Source: Zunongwangia endophytica (GTDB lineage: Bacteria; Bacteroidota; Bacteroidia; Flavobacteriales; Flavobacteriaceae). Taken from it: a stretch of 64,000 nt of DNA. The stretch lies in the NCBI RefSeq assembly GCF_030409505.1, contig NZ_JAUFPZ010000002.1, forward strand, positions 2,301,501 through 2,365,500, read 5' to 3'. The notes beneath the pieces are model-generated. The model made no database searches. It was not told the DNA's origin and saw only the letters and a list, made by a program, of their open reading frames with translations. A program made the position numbers and the translations under genes. Below are positions 43,954-53,563 of the stretch, in pieces; position 1 is the stretch's first letter, and each line of letters starts with the position of its first letter.

Positions 43954-46377
43954 TTAGTGTTCACTCAAATTCGCTAAGGCCTTCTCCATGTCTATACTAG
44001 ATTTAAGAATGCCTTCAAAAAGATCGCCTTTTTCTGAAATTCGCCCGGGAACATTAAAAATAGTAAAATCTGAAATTTTGAGTCCGTTTTTTAATTCATC
44101 CCAACCTATGGGTGTTGAAACTGTTGCTCCTGCTTTTGGTCGCACCGAATAAGGCGCTGCAATAGTCTGGCCTTTTCGATTTTGTAAATAATCAAGATAA
44201 ATTTTATCCTTTCTCGCCTTTACTGCACGTTCCATACTTGTTAGCTCGGGCAATCTTTCCTGAACCAGATAACATATTAATTTTATAAAATCTCTACCTT
44301 CTTCGTAAGAATAATTCTCTCCAAAAGGAACGTAAATATGTATCCCTTTTGATCCTGAAGTTTTGCAATATCCATCTATTTTGGCTAAATCTAAAACTTC
44401 TTTCACAACTTTAGCAGTTTCAATTACATCTTCAAATGTATTTTTAGCTGAAGGATCTAAATCTATCACACCATAATTCGGCGTACCTAAATTTTCGACT
44501 TTAGAATGCCAGGGATTAATTTCTATACATCCCAAATTCGCCATATAAAGCAAGGTAGCTTCATTTTGACAAAGCATATATTCTATATTTTTTTCCGAAG
44601 AATCAGAATAAATATTGGTTGTTTTTATCCAATTTGGCAAACTCTCGTTGTCTTTTTGATAAAAACCTTTTTGCTGAATTCCGTTTGGATGTCGGTGTAA
44701 ATTTTGAGGGCGGCCTTTTAAATATGGAAGCATAACTTCTGAAACCTGCAAGTAATATTCTATAAGATCGTACTTGGTGATGTTGTCTTTAGGCCAATAG
44801 ATTTTATTAAGATTCGTAAAAGGAACTGAAATGCCGCCAATATCCAAATTTCCTGAAGTTCCATTAACTTTTTCTGCCTCCGGGGCTTCAGTTTTTTCCT
44901 CAGGCTTAATTTCTGTAGTTGATTTATCTTCCCGAAGTCCTTTAAAAACAGGATGACGCATGGAGCCTGCTTTTGTCCATTCAGAAAATTTTACTTCACA
45001 AATCAGGTCAGGTTTTATCCAATTTGGTGTTCTTCCCTTCAAATTAATTTTAGATGAAAATGGCGATTCTTTCAAAGCCAGATTATCCATTTTCTGAAGT
45101 AATTCTTTTTGTTCTGCATTAGAAAATCCGCTTCCGCAGTTTCCCACATACCTCAACTCTCCATCCTGGTACATTCCCAAAATTAACGATCCAAAAACAG
45201 CGCCTTTAGAGTTGGTATATCCGCATATTAAAGCTTCCTCGCTTTCAATAGCTTTAATTTTGAGCCAACTTTCGGTTCTATAGCCAGGAGCATAAGTAGA
45301 ATCGGCTTTTTTAGCCATTACGCCTTCCATTCCGCTATCTACAGCTTTGTTATAGAAAGCTGTTCCCATACCTTCTATATGATCGCAATAAAACGTGTAA
45401 TCTAAATCTTCTAAAATCTCCGGAATTAGACTTTTCCGATCTTTAAGCGGAAGTTCCAACATGCTGTGACCATTAAGAAAAAGCATATCAAAAACGTAGA
45501 ATCTTAAAGTACCCGGAGTGTTTTGATCGTAATTTTGCAGCGCCTGAAAATTCGGAATCCCATTTTTATCTACGATTACAACTTCTCCATCAAGAATCAC
45601 CTGATGGTCTAATTGTTTTAAATCGTTCACTAATAATGGAAATTTAGAGCTGTAATTAATTCCGTTCCTGGAATAAATCCTTACATCACCATCATCGACA
45701 TGGGCTATTAATCGATAACCGTCCCACTTTAATTCGTAAATCCAATCGGGGTGATTAAAAATTTCTTTAGCTGTACTGGCCAACATTGGTTTTACAGTAT
45801 CTTCAGGCTTTAGCGTTCTTACCTTCGGCTTTGCTTTACCTTCTTTTTCTTCGGAAGGATTTTCAGCATAAACTTCAGCATCATAAATCAAATCTGTTGA
45901 AAATTGATCTTTCTTTTTAATCAATAACCAATGATTATTTTTGCCTTGTTTGGTATGCACCAAAGCGAAATCTCCTTTCACTTTCCCGCCTGAAAATGTG
46001 ATTTTTAAATCTCCATCTTCATATTGTTCTAAAACCGATTTAGAATCAAGCTTGCTAGAAAATGTCCCAGTGTCCCAAATATCCATTTGGCCGGCACCGT
46101 AATTTCCTTTCGGAATCTTCCCCTGAAATTTTAAATATTTAATTGGATGATCTTCGGTATGAACGGCTAGTCTTTTATCTATAGGATTCATAGACGGTCC
46201 TTTGGGAACGGCCCAGCTTTTTAGCGTGCCACCAATTTCTAATCTTAAATCGTAATGCAAACGAGTAGCTTTGTGTCGCTGTATTACAAAACGATTTAGA
46301 TTATCACTAGTTCCTTCATCATCAGGTTCGGGAGTATTTTCAAAATTTCTTTTCTTTTTGTACTCGTCTAGACTCAA
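43954..46377 (-). CDS. ligD: Multidomain DNA ligase D (phosphoesterase, ligase, polymerase)
   Basis: The 807-residue protein has three parts in order: a 3'-phosphoesterase domain (residues 1-160, QRHKATRLHYDLRLE with His35, His41 and Asp43, and His77), an ATP-dependent ligase (about 195-490, nucleotidyl Lys217 in ELKWDGYR, GEVVIVD) and a primase-like polymerase (about 520-800, LGTPNYGVIDLDPSA). In Pseudomonas the order is the same; in mycobacteria the polymerase is first. It repairs double-strand breaks with Ku, whose gene ends two bases before this start. Confidence 0.96.
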   Translation of the reverse strand: MSLDEYKKKRNFENTPEPDDEGTSDNLNRFVIQRHKATRLHYDLRLEIGGTLKSWAVPKGPSMNPIDKRLAVHTEDHPIKYLKFQGKIPKGNYGAGQMDIWDTGTFSSKLDSKSVLEQYEDGDLKITFSGGKVKGDFALVHTKQGKNNHWLLIKKKDQFSTDLIYDAEVYAENPSEEKEGKAKPKVRTLKPEDTVKPMLASTAKEIFNHPDWIYELKWDGYRLIAHVDDGDVRIYSRNGINYSSKFPLLVNDLKQLDHQVILDGEVVIVDKNGIPNFQALQNYDQNTPGTLRFYVFDMLFLNGHSMLELPLKDRKSLIPEILEDLDYTFYCDHIEGMGTAFYNKAVDSGMEGVMAKKADSTYAPGYRTESWLKIKAIESEEALICGYTNSKGAVFGSLILGMYQDGELRYVGNCGSGFSNAEQKELLQKMDNLALKESPFSSKINLKGRTPNWIKPDLICEVKFSEWTKAGSMRHPVFKGLREDKSTTEIKPEEKTEAPEAEKVNGTSGNLDIGGISVPFTNLNKIYWPKDNITKYDLIEYYLQVSEVMLPYLKGRPQNLHRHPNGIQQKGFYQKDNESLPNWIKTTNIYSDSSEKNIEYMLCQNEATLLYMANLGCIEINPWHSKVENLGTPNYGVIDLDPSAKNTFEDVIETAKVVKEVLDLAKIDGYCKTSGSKGIHIYVPFGENYSYEEGRDFIKLICYLVQERLPELTSMERAVKARKDKIYLDYLQNRKGQTIAAPYSVRPKAGATVSTPIGWDELKNGLKISDFTIFNVPGRISEKGDLFEGILKSSIDMEKALANLSEH

Positions 46378-46379
46378 AA

Positions 46380-47156
46380 TCAGGAAGCTTTATTCTTTTT
46401 CTTTTTATCTAAACTAGCTTTTAATTGTGCCATAAGATCTTTTGCAGGCGTAGGTTTGCTGTCAAATTCTTCTGGCTTAGTGGTTTTTCCTGAAGATTTA
46501 GATTTAATAATCTTCATCAACTGCTCATTATAAACATCTTTAAATTTATCGAAACTGAAATCTGTAGTATATTGATCGATCAATGAAATTGCCATATCGA
46601 CCTCTTTTTTCTGAACTTTAGTTTTAGGCAATTTTAAATCTGAAGGATCACGAATTTCATCTGAAAAACGAATCACATGAAGCACCAATGCATCATTGTA
46701 TACTCCTACTAAACTTAAGTGTTCTTTTTGGCGCATTACGAAAGTAGCCACACCCAACTTCTTGGTTTTCTTTAAAGCATCCCTTAAAAGATTGTAAGAT
46801 TTCCCGCCTTCTTTTTGTGGTTCTAAGAAATAAGGCTTTTTAAAAAGCACATCGGCTACCTCTTTTTCATCGATAAACTCCTCGATATCGATGGTTTTAC
46901 TTTTCTTCATATTGGCATTTTCGAAGTCTTCTTTTTCGAGCACCACGTAGCCATCGTCCTTTTTATAGCCTTTAACAATATCCTTCCATTCTACTTCTTT
47001 GCCGGTATCTTCGTTAACTCTTTTATATCGAATTCTATTATTATCACGACGATCCAGCATATCAAGATCTAACTTTCGATCTTCTGAACCTGAATATAAT
47101 TTAATTGGTATTGACACCAGTCCAAAGCTAATTGAACCATTCCATATCGATCTCAT
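46380..47156 (-). CDS. ku: Ku protein for DNA end joining
   Basis: The 258-residue protein shows the bacterial Ku start MRSIWNGSISFGLVSIPIKLYSG and the internal DGYVVLEKEDFENA and PYFLEPQKEGGKSYNLLRDAL. It ends in a lysine-rich tail (KKKKNKAS). Ku binds broken DNA ends as a dimer and brings in LigD, encoded immediately downstream with a two-base gap. Together they form the bacterial NHEJ system. A terminator from the pyrophosphatase side is 85 bases upstream, so this pair has its own promoter. Confidence 0.97.
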   Translation of the reverse strand: MRSIWNGSISFGLVSIPIKLYSGSEDRKLDLDMLDRRDNNRIRYKRVNEDTGKEVEWKDIVKGYKKDDGYVVLEKEDFENANMKKSKTIDIEEFIDEKEVADVLFKKPYFLEPQKEGGKSYNLLRDALKKTKKLGVATFVMRQKEHLSLVGVYNDALVLHVIRFSDEIRDPSDLKLPKTKVQKKEVDMAISLIDQYTTDFSFDKFKDVYNEQLMKIIKSKSSGKTTKPEEFDSKPTPAKDLMAQLKASLDKKKKNKAS

Positions 47157-47240
47157 ATATTATCATTTAAAGGAAAGTTAGTATAAATAATCGCTGAGAT
47201 ACGTTGTAAAGAAGTTAAAAAAGGAATGTATAGAAAACAA

Positions 47241-47269
47241 AAAAGCAATAACATTTAGTTATTGCTTTT
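47241..47269. terminator. Terminator after the pyrophosphatase gene
   Basis: AAAAGCAATAAC (47241-47252) pairs with GTTATTGCTTTT (47258-47269). On the minus strand the U-rich tail TTTTTTG follows, ending the transcript of the pyrophosphatase gene. Confidence 0.85.
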
Positions 47270-47296
47270 ACCTGTAATCTTAAATATAAACTAGAA

Positions 47297-47809
47297 TTAC
47301 AATCTTAGACGGTTTTGATCGCCATCATAATTCTCATATCGTTTAACACATTCTTCGATGATTTTTCTAGCTTCTTCAGCATCACCCCATCCACCAACAT
47401 CAACCTTTTTCTTCTCAAGGTCTTTGTAAACTTTAAAGAAATGCTCAATTTCTTTAATTAAGTGACCATTTAATTCTTTAAGGTCATTTAAGCGATTCCA
47501 AATAGGATCTGATACTGGTACACAGATAATTTTTTCATCTGGTCCTTTCTCGTCTGCCATATGGAAAACACCGATAGGCTTTACTTCCATCACAATTCCT
47601 GGGAATGTAGGCTCACTTACAAGAACCAATACATCTAGAGGATCGTCATCTAAAGCTAAAGTATCTGGAATAAAACCATAATCTGCAGGATACATCATTG
47701 AAGAAAAGATCATCCTGTCGTAACGTACTTTTTTTAACTGAAAATCGTACTCGTATTTATTTCTACTTCCTTTCGGGATTTCAATTAGTACATCAAAAGT
47801 CTCTGACAT
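47297..47809 (-). CDS. ppa: Inorganic pyrophosphatase
   Basis: The 170-residue protein is a family I soluble pyrophosphatase: IEIPKGSRNKYEYD, YPADYGFIPDTLALDDDPLDVLVL with the clustered Asp residues that hold Mg, and VPVSDPIWNRLNDL. It hydrolyses diphosphate made by biosynthesis, including by sulfate activation and SAM synthesis. It lies between the DUF5686 gene and ku, ending in its own terminator. Confidence 0.96.
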   Translation of the reverse strand: MSETFDVLIEIPKGSRNKYEYDFQLKKVRYDRMIFSSMMYPADYGFIPDTLALDDDPLDVLVLVSEPTFPGIVMEVKPIGVFHMADEKGPDEKIICVPVSDPIWNRLNDLKELNGHLIKEIEHFFKVYKDLEKKKVDVGGWGDAEEARKIIEECVKRYENYDGDQNRLRL

Positions 47810-47877
47810 TTTTTTTGTTTTTGTTGAACTTTAATAGATTATCAAATATAATGAAATATGTAACTAAATACGCTGAT

Positions 47878-50364
47878 TTAGAAGTGAAAACCAAAATTCA
47901 CGGTTACACCAAACGAACGCGCATCGGGATTATCAAAATAATTCCCACGGAAATGGGCATCTATTCTAATAATTTTAAAAATGTTTCCTACACCGGCACT
48001 ATATTCCCAATAAGGCTCACCATTAGGCGCTACTAAAGGAATACCAGATGCATTTAATTGTTTATTATCTTCAGAAATTTGTCCCCAAACTCCTCTAATT
48101 CCTACAATTTCTCTCAGGTTCAAATCTCTTAACAAAGGTATTCTTGAAAAGAATCGACCGTTAAAATTATGTTCAAAATGAGCAGCAACATAAGTATCGG
48201 TTACAAATTCATAATAGTCCAACAACGAAAATGTGTTGTAAAGCTGAAAATAGGTTTGGTTACCCGGCACCACACTTAATAATGCTAAAGGCACTTCTCC
48301 AAATGTCTTACCGGCCTCTATACTGGCGTTTGCTCTACCAAATCCTCCAACCATTATCGGCTGATTATAAAACAGCTGTAATTTTTTATAATCAAAATCA
48401 CTATCAAAAAGGTTTTTAATTCCCAATGTATAATTTAGAAAAAGCGTAGGATGATCATCTTCAACTACTTCTCGTTCTACACCATATCCAGAAGTTGTGC
48501 GTCCCGGAGTATACATGATAAGGTTAGAAATTTCTGTCTGCTTTAATTCTGAAGATAAATTTGTCCTAGATTCATCAGTATAATAATCTAAACTAAAACC
48601 TTCTGAAGCTGCTTCTACCTCTCGATAGGAACCGCTAACTCTAAAACTTAAATTCTCCCAAGGTTCAATTTCTACTGAAAAAACGCTAAGATTAATAGAA
48701 CTCAAACTATTATTTGCACTTGTACTAATTAAAGCTGAAGAAGCAAGACTACGCCCTAAAACGTCTGTAGTATTGGTTAAATTAACTCCTAATTGCTCTA
48801 CATCTCGGCGATTTCCGGCTGTGATAATTAAACGATTTTCTGGATCTAATAAAACTTTCCCCTGTATACCGTATTTGAATTTATCATCTTTAAATCCGTA
48901 AGCTCCATAACCTTCCAATCGCCATTTATCATGCTGAGAAAAATAGGTTCTGCCTCCACCTCGCACTCGAACACCTTCAACATCATTAAATCCTACGGTA
49001 GAAAATACCGGGCCATAATCCCAACCTTCAAAATCTATATAACCCGTAGCTAAAGCTGTAGATACATTATATAGTCGTTTAAATTGCTTCACCGTTCTTA
49101 ATGTATCCAGCATATCGTACACTCCGCGCTCATCACCATTTAAATCTTCCAACCTATTGGTTTCCCAAAAGTCGTTATCACGATTATACACTTCTTCCCG
49201 AAAGCGGTTGACCTGTTTATTGTAGAATGAAGACGGCCGTTCGTTATCGAATTCGTATTCATCATAAAGTACGGTTCGCTTTCCGTAAATTCCTCGTGAT
49301 TCTTTTTTCTCCCTAAGCGCAAAATCGGCCTGAAAGAAATCTCTTTTCAATAGAAAAACGGAATCACTTAAAACTTCAAATTCCTGCTCTATATAAACGC
49401 CTTTTACCCAGTTTAGATTCGCTCCTTTAGACATGTCAAGATTAATATCCTTGATAGCCCAAGTGGTATCGTTAACCCAAAAATCTCCACTAAAAGTAAG
49501 TTCATTCTCCCGTCTAGGGTAATAAACAATATTATAGCAGTACTTTCCATCTACATAAGCCGTATCTGCAAGCACATAGTTGTAAACATTAATTCCTGTC
49601 TTAGAAAGCGGACTCACAAAATTCTTATCGAAGAATTTTAAGTAGTTGTCGTAAACATCGATCTCATCGTAAATATCACGAACGGTAGAAATTAGCATTT
49701 GGTTATCGCTAAATCCTGAGTTTTTATTTCCTTTTAATTCGGTTAATTCTTGCCCGGTTTCATTATCGCCATATACTCTACTTACCGATTCATTTAAAAA
49801 TATTGGCAAATAGGTTTTCCCGGTAATTCTATTGGTATCAAGATCTTCGAAAATAAATTCCATCCCATTGAAGATTCGGCTTTCTATAAGCGAACTATCA
49901 ATAGTATTTAAATCGAATTCGAGTTTTTCGTATCTACGATAAGCATATTGATCAAATTTCTTGACTCCGTTTCCTCTACGATTTGCCCAAATTTTCCGCA
50001 AAATATCTATAGCAGGATTATTCTTTTTAGAAGTTTCTCCTTTATAAATTTTAACTTCGGAAAGTGATTCTGAAGAAGCGTATAAAGTTACTTTTAGATC
50101 TTTATTAGATTTATTTTGAAGACTAACGTCTTTGGACTGATATCCCAAAAAAGAAAAGCTTACTGAAGTATATGTTTTTTGAGATGATAAGGAGAAATTA
50201 CCATCTTCATCTGTAGTAGTACCCTCGCTGGAGCCTGTGAATATTACGTTGGCAAAAGGTATTCCCGCCCCATCTTCGTCTTTAACAACACCACTAATCT
50301 CTGTTTGAGAAAAGACCTGTAAACAACTAAAAATAAATAGGGTAGATAAAAGAAAGTACTTCAT
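47878..50364 (-). CDS. Outer-membrane protein with a carboxypeptidase-like domain and DUF5686 barrel
   Basis: From the ATG at 50364 the protein is 828 residues long. It starts with a signal peptide (MKYFLLSTLFIFSCLQVFSQ), then a CarboxypepD_reg-like domain (GVVKDEDGAGIPFANVIFTG) and a long C-terminal barrel. Similar proteins (DUF5686) are widespread in Bacteroidota and their cargo is unknown. An open in-frame ATG at 50388 is part of the terminator of the upstream gene, so the start at 50364 is preferred. This gene probably has its own promoter. Confidence 0.8.
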   Translation of the reverse strand: MKYFLLSTLFIFSCLQVFSQTEISGVVKDEDGAGIPFANVIFTGSSEGTTTDEDGNFSLSSQKTYTSVSFSFLGYQSKDVSLQNKSNKDLKVTLYASSESLSEVKIYKGETSKKNNPAIDILRKIWANRRGNGVKKFDQYAYRRYEKLEFDLNTIDSSLIESRIFNGMEFIFEDLDTNRITGKTYLPIFLNESVSRVYGDNETGQELTELKGNKNSGFSDNQMLISTVRDIYDEIDVYDNYLKFFDKNFVSPLSKTGINVYNYVLADTAYVDGKYCYNIVYYPRRENELTFSGDFWVNDTTWAIKDINLDMSKGANLNWVKGVYIEQEFEVLSDSVFLLKRDFFQADFALREKKESRGIYGKRTVLYDEYEFDNERPSSFYNKQVNRFREEVYNRDNDFWETNRLEDLNGDERGVYDMLDTLRTVKQFKRLYNVSTALATGYIDFEGWDYGPVFSTVGFNDVEGVRVRGGGRTYFSQHDKWRLEGYGAYGFKDDKFKYGIQGKVLLDPENRLIITAGNRRDVEQLGVNLTNTTDVLGRSLASSALISTSANNSLSSINLSVFSVEIEPWENLSFRVSGSYREVEAASEGFSLDYYTDESRTNLSSELKQTEISNLIMYTPGRTTSGYGVEREVVEDDHPTLFLNYTLGIKNLFDSDFDYKKLQLFYNQPIMVGGFGRANASIEAGKTFGEVPLALLSVVPGNQTYFQLYNTFSLLDYYEFVTDTYVAAHFEHNFNGRFFSRIPLLRDLNLREIVGIRGVWGQISEDNKQLNASGIPLVAPNGEPYWEYSAGVGNIFKIIRIDAHFRGNYFDNPDARSFGVTVNFGFHF

Positions 50365-50379
50365 ATATAAAAACAAAAA

Positions 50380-50406
50380 ACCCCTCATCTATGAGGGATG
50401 AGGGGT
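50380..50406 (-). terminator. Terminator after the pyruvate dehydrogenase beta gene
   Basis: ACCCCTCAT pairs with ATGAGGGGT around a nine-base loop (plus 50380-50388 and 50398-50406); on the minus strand TTTTTGTTTTT follows. It ends just before the start of the DUF5686 gene. Confidence 0.88.
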
Positions 50407-50425
50407 CAAAGATAGTTTATATGAA

Positions 50426-51403
50426 TTACTTGTACATTACCTTTTTTACAGCTTTAACAACATCTTCACTATTTGGCAACCATTCCTTAAGAAGAACTGG
50501 AGAATATGGTGCCGGTGTATCGGCTGTGTTTATTTTAATGATTGGTGCATCAAGAAAATCGAAAGCTTGTTCTTGTACCTGGTATGTAATTTCAGTAGAA
50601 ATATTTCCAAATGGCCAAGCTTCTTCAAGAATTACAAGTCTGTTTGTTTTCTTTACAGATTCGATAATGGTAGCATGATCCATAGGACGAATAGTTCTAA
50701 GATCGATCACTTCCGCAGAGATACCTTCTTTCTCTAATTCGTCTGCTGCTTTGTAAGCTTCTTTGATAATTTTCCCAAAAGAAACGATCGTTACATCAGA
50801 TCCTTCACGCTTAATATCAGCTTTTCCAATCTCGATTACATACTCTTCTTCTGGCACTTCACCTTTATCACCGTACATTTGCTCACTTTCCATAAAGATA
50901 ACTGGATCGTCATCTCTAATTGCTGCTTTTAAAAGACCTTTTGCATCGTAAGGATTGGAAGGAACAATCACTTTTAAACCAGGACAGTTAGCATACCAGC
51001 TTTCAAAAGCCTGAGAGTGCGTTGCACCAAGCTGACCAGCAGAAGCTGTTGGCCCTCTAAATACGATAGGACAGTTAAATTGCCCACCACTCATCTGGCG
51101 AATTTTAGCTGCGTTATTTATAATTTGATCGATTCCAACCAGGGAAAAGTTAAAGGTCATGAATTCTATAATAGGACGGTTACCATTCATGGCACTACCA
51201 ATACCTATCCCAGAAAATCCAAGTTCAGAAATTGGAGTATCGATTACTCGATCTGGTCCAAACTCTTCCAACATCCCTTTAGAAGCCTTATATGCACCGT
51301 TATATTCGGCTACTTCTTCACCCATCAAATAAATGGACTCATCTTTGCGCATTTCTTCGCTCATAGCCTGTTGAACGGCTTCCCTAAATTGAGTTGTCTT
51401 CAT
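50426..51403 (-). CDS. pdhB: Pyruvate dehydrogenase E1 component, beta subunit
   Basis: The 325-residue protein has the pyrimidine-binding fold of transketolase-like E1 beta subunits: TQFREAVQQAMSEEM, LMGEEVAEYNGAYKASKGM, RVIDTPISELGFSGIGIG and EVIDLRTIRPMDHATI. It would form a heterotetramer with an alpha subunit, not encoded here, to decarboxylate pyruvate (or a related 2-oxoacid). The gene has its own terminator and a divergent neighbour, so it is probably a single-gene transcript. Branched-chain 2-oxoacid dehydrogenase beta is the alternative. Confidence 0.9.
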   Translation of the reverse strand: MKTTQFREAVQQAMSEEMRKDESIYLMGEEVAEYNGAYKASKGMLEEFGPDRVIDTPISELGFSGIGIGSAMNGNRPIIEFMTFNFSLVGIDQIINNAAKIRQMSGGQFNCPIVFRGPTASAGQLGATHSQAFESWYANCPGLKVIVPSNPYDAKGLLKAAIRDDDPVIFMESEQMYGDKGEVPEEEYVIEIGKADIKREGSDVTIVSFGKIIKEAYKAADELEKEGISAEVIDLRTIRPMDHATIIESVKKTNRLVILEEAWPFGNISTEITYQVQEQAFDFLDAPIIKINTADTPAPYSPVLLKEWLPNSEDVVKAVKKVMYK

Positions 51404-51710
51404 TATATTTCTTAATATTAATATTTATGACTTTACGAAAACAAAAATAGTAATTCAATAAAGTTTTTACCACATAAACCATTAAAAATTTAGAATTCCG
51501 ATAAAGTTAATTTTCGTCAATTTCAATCATCCTTATTATCGCTAATAAAATCTATAATTTATTAGTAAAACCTCAACTAACACAAGTTATTTTGAGCTTT
51601 ACGTAAATTCAACCTTAATTTTTGGGAAATTTTTATTATGCATGCATAGTATTCCTGAATTTATTTATGTAACTTCGTAATCAATACGTTTAATAAAAAG
51701 AACTAAAAAT
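51404..51710. other. Intergenic region between divergent pdhB and etfB
   Basis: The 307 bases contain no gene or strong hairpin. Promoters for both genes should be here. A TAACTTCG (51670-51677) resembles a -7 element for etfB, 35 bases before its start codon, but no TTG stands at the right distance. Confidence 0.4.
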
Positions 51711-52457
51711 ATGAAAATATTAGTGTGTATTAGTCATGTACCTGATACAACCTCAAAAATTAACTTTACCGAAGGTGACAGTAAATTTGACACTAACGGA
51801 GTTCAGTTTGTTATAAATCCTAATGATGAGTTTGGTCTAACGCGCGCCATGTGGTTTAAAGAAAAACAAGGTGCGAGTGTAGATGTTATAAATGTTGGCG
51901 GTGCAGAAACCGAACCTACACTGCGTAAAGCATTGGCTATTGGAGCAGATACAGCTATTAGAATTGATACCACGCCGACTGATGGATTTCAGGTAGCTAA
52001 AGAATTAGCTAAAGTTGCAGGTGAAGGAAATTACGATCTTATTATCTGCGGAAGAGAATCTATAGATTATAATGGCGGAATGGTACCTGGAATGTTAGCC
52101 GGCATACTTAAAGCTAACTTTGTAAATACTTGTATTGCGCTTGAAGTTGAAGGCGATAAAGCCACAGCAACTCGTGAAATAGACGGTGGTAAAGAAACGC
52201 TAACTGCAAGTTTACCACTAGTGATTGGTGGACAAAAAGGTCTTGTTGAAGAAAGTGACCTGAAAATCCCTAATATGAGAGGAATCATGCAAGCGCGTAA
52301 AAAACCTCTAAATGTTATGGAGCCAGCCGGAGCTGAAACAGCAACTAAAGCAGTAAAGTTTGAAAAGCCTGCTCCAAAAGGATCGGTTAAAATGATAGAT
52401 GCCGAAAATCTAGACGAATTAATTGATCTTCTACATAACGAAGCTAAAGTTATTTAG
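51711..52457 (+). CDS. etfB: Electron transfer flavoprotein beta subunit
   Basis: The 248-residue protein shows the ETF beta features: MKILVCISHVPDT, the DLIICGRESIDYNGGMVPGMLAG segment and the C-terminal LPLVIGGQKGLVEESDLKIPNMRGIMQARKKPL, which contains the family signature and recognition loop. It takes electrons from acyl-CoA dehydrogenases, such as the one encoded near 22.9 kb, and passes them on through the alpha subunit. EtfA follows after 54 bases. Confidence 0.96.
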   Translation: MKILVCISHVPDTTSKINFTEGDSKFDTNGVQFVINPNDEFGLTRAMWFKEKQGASVDVINVGGAETEPTLRKALAIGADTAIRIDTTPTDGFQVAKELAKVAGEGNYDLIICGRESIDYNGGMVPGMLAGILKANFVNTCIALEVEGDKATATREIDGGKETLTASLPLVIGGQKGLVEESDLKIPNMRGIMQARKKPLNVMEPAGAETATKAVKFEKPAPKGSVKMIDAENLDELIDLLHNEAKVI

Positions 52458-52511
52458 ACTTCAATTTAACCGATTTTCAAGGAGATTTTTAATCATTTCA
52501 AAATTAGAAAA

Positions 52512-53480
52512 ATGTCAGTTTTAGTATATACAGAATCAGAAGACGGAAAATTTAAGAAAGGAGCGCTAGAAGTTGCTTCCTACGCAAAAGGTATTGCCGA
52601 TGCTATGGGTACCAGCTTAACTGCAATCTCTTTTAATACAGAAGACACCAGCGAATTAGGCAAATTTGGTGTAGATAAAGTATTGAGTGTTAGCAACGAT
52701 CAATTAAATAACTTTAATGCAAACGCCTATGCCGATGCTATAAAGCAAGCGGCGCAAAAAGAAGAATCTAAAGTCGTGGTATTTAGCCAATCTGCTAATG
52801 GAAAATATATTGCTCCTCTAGTGGCAGTTAATTTAGAAGCTGGATACGTTTCTAATGTTACAGCGTTACCAGAAAGTACGTCACCATTTCAAGTAAAAAG
52901 AACAGCTTTTACAAACAAAGCATTTAAGTTTACTGAAATTACTACCGATGTAAAAGTCTTAGGCTTATCCAAAAATGCATTCGGACTTAAGGAAAATGAA
53001 GCATCAGCTTCTAGCGAAGCTTTCGAACCTCAACTTTCAGAAGAAGATTTTAAAGTAACAGTTGAGTCGGTTGATAAAGCAAAAGATAAAGTTACTATCG
53101 CTGATGCTGAAGTAGTGGTTTCTGGTGGTCGCGGACTTAAAGGTCCTGAGAATTGGGGAATGATCGAAGAAATGGCCGACATTCTTGGTGCAGCTACTGC
53201 CTGCTCTAAACCTGTTAGCGACATGGGATGGAGACCACATAGTGAACACGTGGGACAAACAGGAAAACCTGTAGCCTCCAATCTTTACATCGCGGTAGGA
53301 ATTTCTGGAGCAATACAACATCTAGCGGGAATTAATGCTGCTAAAACTAAAGTTGTGATTAACAACGATCCAGAAGCACCTTTCTTTAAAGCTGCAGATT
53401 ATGGAGTTGTTGGGGATGCTTTTGAAATAGTTCCTAAGCTAAATGAAAAATTGAAAGAATTTAAAGCGAAAAACGCATAA
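52512..53480 (+). CDS. etfA: Electron transfer flavoprotein alpha subunit
   Basis: The 322-residue protein carries the FAD-binding C-terminal domain with VVSGGRGLKGPENWGMI, GQTGKPVASNLYIAVGISGAIQHLAGI and INNDPEAPFFKAADYGVVGD. It completes the ETF dimer with EtfB, encoded just upstream. The terminator after it is strong, so etfBA forms a two-gene unit. Confidence 0.97.
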   Translation: MSVLVYTESEDGKFKKGALEVASYAKGIADAMGTSLTAISFNTEDTSELGKFGVDKVLSVSNDQLNNFNANAYADAIKQAAQKEESKVVVFSQSANGKYIAPLVAVNLEAGYVSNVTALPESTSPFQVKRTAFTNKAFKFTEITTDVKVLGLSKNAFGLKENEASASSEAFEPQLSEEDFKVTVESVDKAKDKVTIADAEVVVSGGRGLKGPENWGMIEEMADILGAATACSKPVSDMGWRPHSEHVGQTGKPVASNLYIAVGISGAIQHLAGINAAKTKVVINNDPEAPFFKAADYGVVGDAFEIVPKLNEKLKEFKAKNA

Positions 53481-53506
53481 ATTTTATAACTTGTGCCCCT
53501 TTAAAG

Positions 53507-53552
53507 GGCTGTCTAAATCCGGTAAAATGCCCTATTTAGACAGCCTTTTTTA
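53507..53552 (+). terminator. Terminator after etfA
   Basis: GGCTGTCTAAAT (53507-53518) pairs perfectly with ATTTAGACAGCC (53534-53545); seven U follow. It lies directly before the bifunctional nuclease gene. Confidence 0.92.
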
Positions 53553-53563
53553 ATTTATGGAAT

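Noticed and set aside
43954..47156. Ku-LigD as an exotic defence system
   Set aside because: Gene order, domain order and residues are those of ordinary bacterial end joining. Nothing unusual was seen.
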